From positions 868,001-932,000 of the forward strand of contig NZ_CP067412.1 in assembly GCF_023375815.1 (NCBI RefSeq): a stretch of DNA of 64,000 nt, in the 5' to 3' direction. The notes below the pieces were generated by a model. The model was not told the DNA's origin and did no database searches. It worked only from the letters and a program-made list of their open reading frames with translations. Positions 58,890-64,000 of the stretch are shown piece after piece. The stretch is from Pseudomonas sp. HS6. GTDB taxonomy: Bacteria; Pseudomonadota; Gammaproteobacteria; Pseudomonadales; Pseudomonadaceae. Positions within the stretch are counted from its first letter, which is position 1. Every line of letters begins with the position of its first letter. A program made the position numbers and the translations under genes.

Positions 58890-60533
58890 ATGCGCGTACT
58901 GGTTGCCAATCCTCAGGACGATTTTCGCGTAAAGGCTTACGCCGGCACCAACGGCGTGCTGCTGGCGATGGACCTCGCCGAACCCCGCCGCAAAGGCCTT
59001 CTGGGTTTTGCCATCGAGAAGCAGCAGGGCGACAAACCCTGGCAGTTTCTGTTCAACAGCCTGACCTTTCCCGGCAAGGCTCACACCTTCCCGCAGTTTC
59101 ACGCCACGCCCAGCGATATCGCGCCCCTGCAGAAATTTCGCTGGGCCGATTACGCGGTCTATCCCGGTACGACCATGCACTACCGTGTGCACCTGGCCTA
59201 CGGCACTGCCGATGCGCCGGCGCTGGGGGAGTCGCTGGAACTGAGCATTACCTCGGATGACGGTCACCCGGCCAATCAGAGTGTGATCTTCAACCGCGCC
59301 GTGGCCGCCAGTCAGGCGTTCCAGCGCAAGTTTCCCGATCTCGACGCACAGATCAGCGCCAACAAGAACATGCCCATCGAGGCTTGGCCCGATGCTGCAC
59401 GGCAATGGCTGGAGAACGGCTTGCTCGGACGCTTGCAGGGGTTTATCGAGCGAGCGCTCGACGGCGAATGGGCGCTGGATATCGCGATTTACGAGTATCA
59501 ACTGCAAGCCATCATCGACACGGTGAACGCTGCATTTGATCGCGGCGTGCAGGTGCGGGTGCTGTATCACGCCAAGCCAGGTGACGAAGACACCACGATG
59601 AACGAGGCCAGCCTCGCCAAATTGCCGGAAACCAGCAAGCGCGGGCGTGTGACCCACGATATTTTCCATGACAAGTTCATCGTTCTCAGCAACATCGCCG
59701 GTGGTGAGCGGCAGCCCCAGGCCGTGCTGTGCGGCAGTACTAACTTCACCGCCAATGGCGTGTATCGTCAGGCCAACGTCGTGCATGTGCTGGACGACAC
59801 CGCCGTCGCGGCCAGCTATCTGCAGACGTTCGAGCAGGTCTGGGCGACGCCGGCGGATGTCGGCGCCACCCGCGACTGGATCACCCAGCACAACCCGATG
59901 AACCCGGCGCAACCGCTGTTTGCTGGATTCTCGCCGCGCAGTGGTGGTGCCGATCTGCGGGCGTTCGTCGACATCATCAATGCGGCGAAGAAGGACGTGC
60001 TATTCGTCACAGCATTTACCTTGCCCGACGCGATTCTCAACGCGCTGCTCGGCCAGCCCCACGACGACATCCTGCGTTATGGCCTGCAAAACACCGCCAG
60101 CCGCATCACCGGATTCCACGCCGACCGCACGGCCGAGTTCGCCGCCACTGCGCTGCTCAACACCGGGCTGGAAGGCTGGCTGAAAGAGAACATGAAAGGC
60201 CAGAAGGGCAACCTGCTGGTGCACACCAAAGCCATCGTCACCGACTTCACCAGTGACAACCCAACCATCATCAGCGGCAGTCACAATCTCAGCGCAGCGG
60301 CCAGCAACGGCAATGACGAGAACTTCCTGATCATTCGCGGCGACACCGAACTGGCGGACCGTTATGGCCTGGAACTGTTGCGGTTCTACGAGCATTACCG
60401 CTTCCGCTATTTCGCGAAAAAACTGGCGTTGAAGCAGGTGCAGCCGCTGGCGGCGGATGACAGCTGGACTAACGACTATTACGTCGAAGGGGATCTGCGC
60501 CAGCTGTCTCGTCTGCGGTTTGCCGGGCGCTAG
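58890..60533 (+). CDS. Phospholipase D-like protein
   Basis: This 547-residue protein has two PLD-type half sites. His260 is in HDKFIVLSN with GSTNFT after it, and His445 in HTKAIVTDF with GSHNLS after it. The second is the canonical HxKx4D; in the first the Asp position is Ser. The N-terminal ~150 residues form a separate beta-rich region of unknown function (GVLLAMDLAEPRRKGLLGFAIEK). No signal peptide is visible. It could be a phospholipase, nuclease or phosphotransferase; the sequence does not decide. The gene starts 40 bp after chlD and behind AAGGAG, so a shared transcript is possible. Confidence 0.85.
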   Translation: MRVLVANPQDDFRVKAYAGTNGVLLAMDLAEPRRKGLLGFAIEKQQGDKPWQFLFNSLTFPGKAHTFPQFHATPSDIAPLQKFRWADYAVYPGTTMHYRVHLAYGTADAPALGESLELSITSDDGHPANQSVIFNRAVAASQAFQRKFPDLDAQISANKNMPIEAWPDAARQWLENGLLGRLQGFIERALDGEWALDIAIYEYQLQAIIDTVNAAFDRGVQVRVLYHAKPGDEDTTMNEASLAKLPETSKRGRVTHDIFHDKFIVLSNIAGGERQPQAVLCGSTNFTANGVYRQANVVHVLDDTAVAASYLQTFEQVWATPADVGATRDWITQHNPMNPAQPLFAGFSPRSGGADLRAFVDIINAAKKDVLFVTAFTLPDAILNALLGQPHDDILRYGLQNTASRITGFHADRTAEFAATALLNTGLEGWLKENMKGQKGNLLVHTKAIVTDFTSDNPTIISGSHNLSAAASNGNDENFLIIRGDTELADRYGLELLRFYEHYRFRYFAKKLALKQVQPLAADDSWTNDYYVEGDLRQLSRLRFAGR

Positions 60534-60536
60534 CGT

Positions 60537-61760
60537 TTATACATCCATTGCCTGGCGGTACTGGCGGGTGCGGCGACTGAGGTACAAACGGTCGCGGATC
60601 AGTGCCCAGAGTGCGGACACTTCGGGATGCGGTTTACGCCCCCGGCTCAGGCGCGCCATCTGGAAACGCACCACGGCCATGTTCGCCAGCGCGGCCAGCG
60701 GTTTGCGTTTCCAGCGAATCGGCGGCAGTTGCGGCTCGCTGTGGCGGCCTTCGCGCCAGTGTTTGACCAGGTTCGGTTCGATGGCAAGCGCGGTGGCGAT
60801 GCCGGCCATGTCGATGCCGCTGTCGAGTACCTGTTCAACCACGGGCAAGCGCCGAATACCACCAGTGACCATCACCGGCATACGCGCCACGCTGGCCAGT
60901 TCGCTGGCCATTTCCAGAAAGAATGCCTCACGGGCCAAAGTGCGCCCGTCGCGGGCTTCGCCTTGCATCGCTGGCGCTTCGTAGCTGCCACCGGACAGTT
61001 CCAGCAGGTCGATCGGCTGTTCGTTGAGCCATTCGATCACCTGACGGGCGTCATCGGTGTCGAAACCGCCGCGCTGGAAGTCTGCGGAATTGAGCTTCAC
61101 CGCCACGCAAAACTGCGGCGAAACAGCCTGACGTACAGCCTCGATCACCGACAGCAGCAGGCGTGCACGGTTTTCCAGCGAACCGCCCCAACGGTCGGTA
61201 CGACGATTGGTCAGTGGCGAAAGAAACTGGCTGAGCAGATAACCGTGGGCGGCGTGGATCTGGATGCCGGTGAATCCGGCTTTCTCGGCCAGTGCGGCGC
61301 TCTTGGCGAAACGTTGAATCACATCCTCGATGTCGTCCTCGCTCATCGGTTTGGGTTCGGCAAACATCTTCGAGAATGAACCCAAGTCCAGGGCAACCGC
61401 TGACGGTGCCAGCGCTTGCTGGCCCATGTTGGCGAAGGTCTGACGGCCGGGATGGTTGAGCTGCACCCAGACCTGCGCGCCGCCACTGCGGGCGATTTCG
61501 GCCCATTGGCGGAAACGCTCCAGATGCCGTTCGTCTTCCAGCACCACACCGCCAGGGCCGGTCATGGCCCGGCGGTCGATCATCACGTTACCGGTCAGCA
61601 GCAAACCGGCGCCGCCGTCGGCCCAGGCCTGGTACAGGCGGAACAACTCGCGGGACGGTGCCTGGTCACGATCCGCGAGGTTTTCTTCCATGGCGGCTTT
61701 GGCGATACGGTTGCCGACGGTCTGACCGTTGGGCAGATTCAAAATCTGGAAGGGCGACAT
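60537..61760 (-). CDS. Old Yellow Enzyme family NADH:flavin oxidoreductase
   Basis: This 407-residue single-domain TIM-barrel flavoenzyme of the OYE/2,4-dienoyl-CoA-reductase-like family has VQLNHPGRQTF, the substrate-binding HAAHGYLLSQFLSPLTNRR, the WGGSLENRARLL signature and the FMN-binding VMVTGGIRR. It lacks the C-terminal Fe-S/FAD part of full dienoyl-CoA reductases. It probably reduces electrophilic alkenes. ATG 61760 (MSPFQILNLPNGQ) is chosen; upstream frame to 61889 crosses the promoter. It is divergent from, and probably controlled by, the MerR gene. Its stop lies 3 bp from the PLD gene's stop. Confidence 0.92.
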   Translation of the reverse strand: MSPFQILNLPNGQTVGNRIAKAAMEENLADRDQAPSRELFRLYQAWADGGAGLLLTGNVMIDRRAMTGPGGVVLEDERHLERFRQWAEIARSGGAQVWVQLNHPGRQTFANMGQQALAPSAVALDLGSFSKMFAEPKPMSEDDIEDVIQRFAKSAALAEKAGFTGIQIHAAHGYLLSQFLSPLTNRRTDRWGGSLENRARLLLSVIEAVRQAVSPQFCVAVKLNSADFQRGGFDTDDARQVIEWLNEQPIDLLELSGGSYEAPAMQGEARDGRTLAREAFFLEMASELASVARMPVMVTGGIRRLPVVEQVLDSGIDMAGIATALAIEPNLVKHWREGRHSEPQLPPIRWKRKPLAALANMAVVRFQMARLSRGRKPHPEVSALWALIRDRLYLSRRTRQYRQAMDV

Positions 61761-61788
61761 TGCTTGACTCCTCATCAGTGATGGGGAG

Positions 61789-61819
61789 AGGCTAAGCTTA
61801 AAGTGAACTTTAATGTCAA
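61789..61819 (-). promoter_or_regulatory. MerR-type promoter with 19-bp spacer and operator palindrome
   Basis: On the minus strand TTGACA (61814-61819) and TAGCCT (61789-61794) are separated by 19 bp, the stretched spacing typical of MerR-activated promoters. The spacer carries the palindrome TTAAAGT-GA-ACTTTAA (61798-61813). It drives the oxidoreductase gene; the MerR gene starts on the other side. Confidence 0.8.
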
Positions 61820-61839
61820 GCAGGCACTTCGAGGCTGGA

Positions 61840-62244
61840 ATGAAAATTGGTGAGTTGGCGCAACAGAGCGGGTTGAGCGCCTCGAGCATTCGTTTCTACG
61901 AGGCTCAGGGCCTGATTCCCAAAGTGGAACGGCTGGGCAATGGCTATCGGCGTTACCCGCCGCAAGTGCTGCAAACCCTGAATATTATTCGCTGCGCCCA
62001 GCAGGCTGGCTTCTCTCTCGAAGAACTCAAAAAGTTGCTGCCGGACGCCGCCACGGGCGAGTTCAATCAGGAAGAGCTGGTAGCGGGGCTGACGCGCAAG
62101 GTCGAGCAGATTGAAGCCATGCAGCAGCATCTGGCGCAGAGCAAGGCGCATTTGCTGGAGGTGATCGATGGCATCCACTCGCGGCCGGAAGGCATCAGTT
62201 GCATGGCGAATGCCGAACGGGTGCTGTCGTCGCTAAACCCATAG
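61840..62244 (+). CDS. MerR-family transcriptional regulator
   Basis: This 134-residue protein has an N-terminal MerR helix-turn-helix (MKIGELAQQSGLSASSIRFYEAQGLIP, with YRRYPP wing) and a coiled coil (LTRKVEQIEAMQQHLAQSKAHLLEVIDGI). A single Cys near the C-terminus (GISCMANAE) could sense thiol-reactive compounds; metal-site Cys pairs are absent. ATG 61840 is preferred over 61813, which lies at the edge of the operator. It probably activates the divergent oxidoreductase gene. Confidence 0.92.
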   Translation: MKIGELAQQSGLSASSIRFYEAQGLIPKVERLGNGYRRYPPQVLQTLNIIRCAQQAGFSLEELKKLLPDAATGEFNQEELVAGLTRKVEQIEAMQQHLAQSKAHLLEVIDGIHSRPEGISCMANAERVLSSLNP

Positions 62245-62545
62245 AGATTGGGTGATACCTGCGGCGTACAGATTTTGAAATGATTTCAGGCTGTAGGAAA
62301 AGTCATCTGAACCTGTACGCTTCAAGGCCTTTTTTCATTCAGGATTTGCATGAACACCCTCTCGGAGCCTCCCAGTTCGACTCAAAGAACCACGTTCCCT
62401 TCGCGCCACGGCGCGGTCTTGACGCACTCGCAGCATCCAGTCTTCCGACTACCGACTATCGTTGATGGCGCAGCCTTCGAGCTTTCGCGCCGCACATTGC
62501 CGTGTCCGGCAGCCTGAATTCACTGAAGAGAGATAGAGACAGAAT
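62245..62545. other. 301-bp intergenic region, no supported gene
   Basis: A 61-codon frame (62280-62465) lacks a ribosome site and any recognisable feature and is not called. No clear riboswitch blocks are seen, although TerC-type genes in other bacteria can have metal-sensing leaders. The terC ATG is preceded by AGAGAGATAGAG. Confidence 0.5.
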
Positions 62546-64000
62546 ATGGAATGGTTAGCGGATCCCACGGCATGGCTGGGCTTGTTGACACTGATCGTGC
62601 TGGAACTGGTGCTGGGTATCGACAACCTGGTGTTCATCGCGATCCTGGCGGACAAACTGCCGCCGCATCAGCGCGACCGCGCGCGAATCATCGGTTTGAG
62701 CCTGGCGCTGATCATGCGTCTTGGCCTGCTGGCGAGTATTTCCTGGCTGGTCACCCTCACGGCACCGTTGTTCGAAGTGTTCGGCAAGAGCTTCTCCGGC
62801 CGTGACCTGATCATGCTGTTCGGTGGTGTGTTCCTGTTGTTCAAGGCGACCATGGAGTTGCACGAACGGCTGGAAGGCCATATCGGCGAACGCTCGACCA
62901 ACACCGCTTATGCGTTGTTCTGGCCTATCGTGGCGCAGATCGTCGTGCTCGATGCGGTGTTCTCCCTGGATGCGGTGATTACTGCCGTGGGCATGGTCGA
63001 TGAACTGGCGGTGATGATGATCGCGGTGGTCGTGTCCATCGGTGTGATGATCGTTGCCAGCAAACCGTTGACCCGTTTCGTCAACGCGCACCCGACGGTG
63101 ATCATGCTGTGTCTGGGCTTCCTGATGATGATCGGTTTCGCCCTGACCGCCGAAGGCCTGGGCTTCCACATACCGAAAGGTTATCTGTACGCCGCGATTG
63201 GTTTCTCGATCCTGATCGAGGTGTTCAACCAGATCGCCCGTGCCCGTCGCAAGCGTTCGATGCAGGGCTTGCGCCCGATGCGTGAGCGTACAGCCCACGC
63301 GGTAATGCGTTTGTTGGGCGGCCGGAAACTGGCGGTGGAAGAGGTGGGTGAAGAGATTTCCGACTTGCTGGATGATGGTCAGGCGCCAAGTGCGGAGTTG
63401 TTCGACCGTCGTGAGCGAGTGATGATCAGCGGCGTGCTGCAACTGGCCGAGCGACCGATCCGCGCCTTGATGACGGTACGTGCCGATGTCGATCACATTG
63501 ATCTGGCTGACGATGCCGAGGCGATTCGTACGCGACTGATGCATTCGTCCTACTCGCGCCTGCCGCTGATTCGTAACGGTGCGGTGGATGAACCGCTGGG
63601 CTTCGTTCACAAGAAGGAGTTGCTCAAGGAGTATCTGGCCGGCAACGAGCCGAACCTTGAACACCTGGCGCGCAAGACAGTAAACCTGCTCGACAGCTAT
63701 TCGATCCTCAACGCACTGGAGCAGATGCGCGCGGCATCGACCCACATCGCGTTCGTAGTGAACGAGTTCGGTGATTTTGTCGGCGTGCTGACCATGACCG
63801 ACATTCTCGAATCGATCGCTGGCGAGTTGCCGGACGCCAGCGAAATCGCCGGTCCGGACGTGGTCGAAGAGCAGGGCGGCTTTGTGGTGAACGGCGCATT
63901 GAATCTGACACGGATTCGTCAGCGCACCGGTTTCACTGCCGAGCCGACCGAGGATTACCAGACCCTCGCCGGGTTGGTGATGAGTCTGCTGGATCGCCTG
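62546..64000 (+). CDS. TerC-type membrane protein with CBS pair and CorC/HlyC domain (3' end outside window)
   Basis: At least 485 residues. The first ~235 form a TerC-family integral membrane domain with the acidic membrane motifs [12 protein letters not shown] and [15 protein letters not shown] basic linker follows, then a CBS pair ([45 protein letters not shown]). From about 450 a CorC/HlyC-type C-terminal domain begins ([19 protein letters not shown]) and is cut by the window end. TerC relatives are linked to metal (Mn2+) export or co-translocational metalation and to tellurite resistance; this fused form is of uncertain function. Confidence 0.92.
   Translation, partial: MEWLADPTAWLGLLTLIVLELVLGIDNLVFIAILADKLPPHQRDRARIIGLSLALIMRLGLLASISWLVTLTAPLFEVFGKSFSGRDLIMLFGGVFLLFKATMELHERLEGHIGERSTNTAYALFWPIVAQIVVLDAVFSLDAVITAVGMVDELAVMMIAVVVSIGVMIVASKPLTRFVNAHPTVIMLCLGFLMMIGFALTAEGLGFHIPKGYLYAAIGFSILIEVFNQIARARRKRSMQGLRPMRERTAHAVMRLLGGRKLAVEEVGEEISDLLDDGQAPSAELFDRRERVMISGVLQLAERPIRALMTVRADVDHIDLADDAEAIRTRLMHSSYSRLPLIRNGAVDEPLGFVHKKELLKEYLAGNEPNLEHLARKTVNLLDSYSILNALEQMRAASTHIAFVVNEFGDFVGVLTMTDILESIAGELPDASEIAGPDVVEEQGGFVVNGALNLTRIRQRTGFTAEPTEDYQTLAGLVMSLLDRL

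Noticed and set aside
62280..62465. 61-codon frame between merR and terC
   Set aside because: No ribosome site, no hydrophobic or conserved pattern; more likely leader DNA of the membrane protein gene.

Overview
The window looks like chromosome of a fluorescent-group Pseudomonas. It is GC-rich with compact operons. It carries pseudomonad REP doublets starting GTGGGAGCG, a cti-type fatty acid cis/trans isomerase, the cbtB-cbtA/cobE/cobM and cobW-cobN-chlI-chlD cobalamin clusters, and very large LRR proteins of the kind common in this group. This assignment is inference from gene content; no rRNA or tRNA marker is present.

Layout. 1-4.0 kb (minus strand): a sterol desaturase/SRPBCC fusion cut by the window edge, a LysR regulator, a 176-bp element with perfect terminal inverted repeats, and an orphan HoxX-like CO-synthesis protein with an Anr-like box upstream. 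4.3-18.4 kb (plus): a cell-surface-signalling uptake locus made of a FecI-type sigma factor, a FecR regulator, an STN-domain TonB receptor, a RES/Xre toxin-antitoxin pair, a second TonB receptor and a YejABEF peptide ABC importer. The two receptor genes and yejA each carry the same promoter-like motif (GKTCTA-N7-CCCTATAAA) at almost the same distance from the start codon, so they are probably one regulon. 18.4-20.8 kb: SCP2 protein, histidine phosphatase and the inner-membrane peptidase SohB.

20.9-30.8 kb: two tandem paralogous giant proteins (1599 and 1625 aa) with a dermonecrotic-toxin-like N-terminal part, a hydrophobic hairpin, LRRs and an NEL-like C-terminus. By hand alignment, Ser replaces the usual NEL catalytic Cys in both. 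A third relative (1695 aa, 35.0-40.1 kb) has two LRR blocks and no NEL region. Between them lie sulfite/nitrite reductase CysI with its DUF934 partner, two small membrane proteins and a lone periplasmic binding protein.

40.2-49 kb: B12-dependent methionine synthase MetH, fatty acid isomerase Cti, an acyltransferase and NfuA. 48.4-58.9 kb: two divergent cobalamin clusters, each behind its own cobalamin riboswitch. They are separated by about 1 kb of non-coding DNA folded as a three-level nested palindrome. A REP doublet lies in frame inside cobN, and a 36-bp perfect palindrome joins chlI and chlD. 58.9-64 kb: a phospholipase D-like protein, an Old Yellow Enzyme family oxidoreductase with a divergent MerR regulator and MerR-type promoter, and a TerC/CBS membrane protein cut by the window end.

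Functional threads: (i) a signalled outer- plus inner-membrane import route for an unknown, probably peptide-like ligand; (ii) giant effector-like proteins; (iii) cobalamin synthesis, cobalt uptake and a major B12 consumer (MetH) close together.
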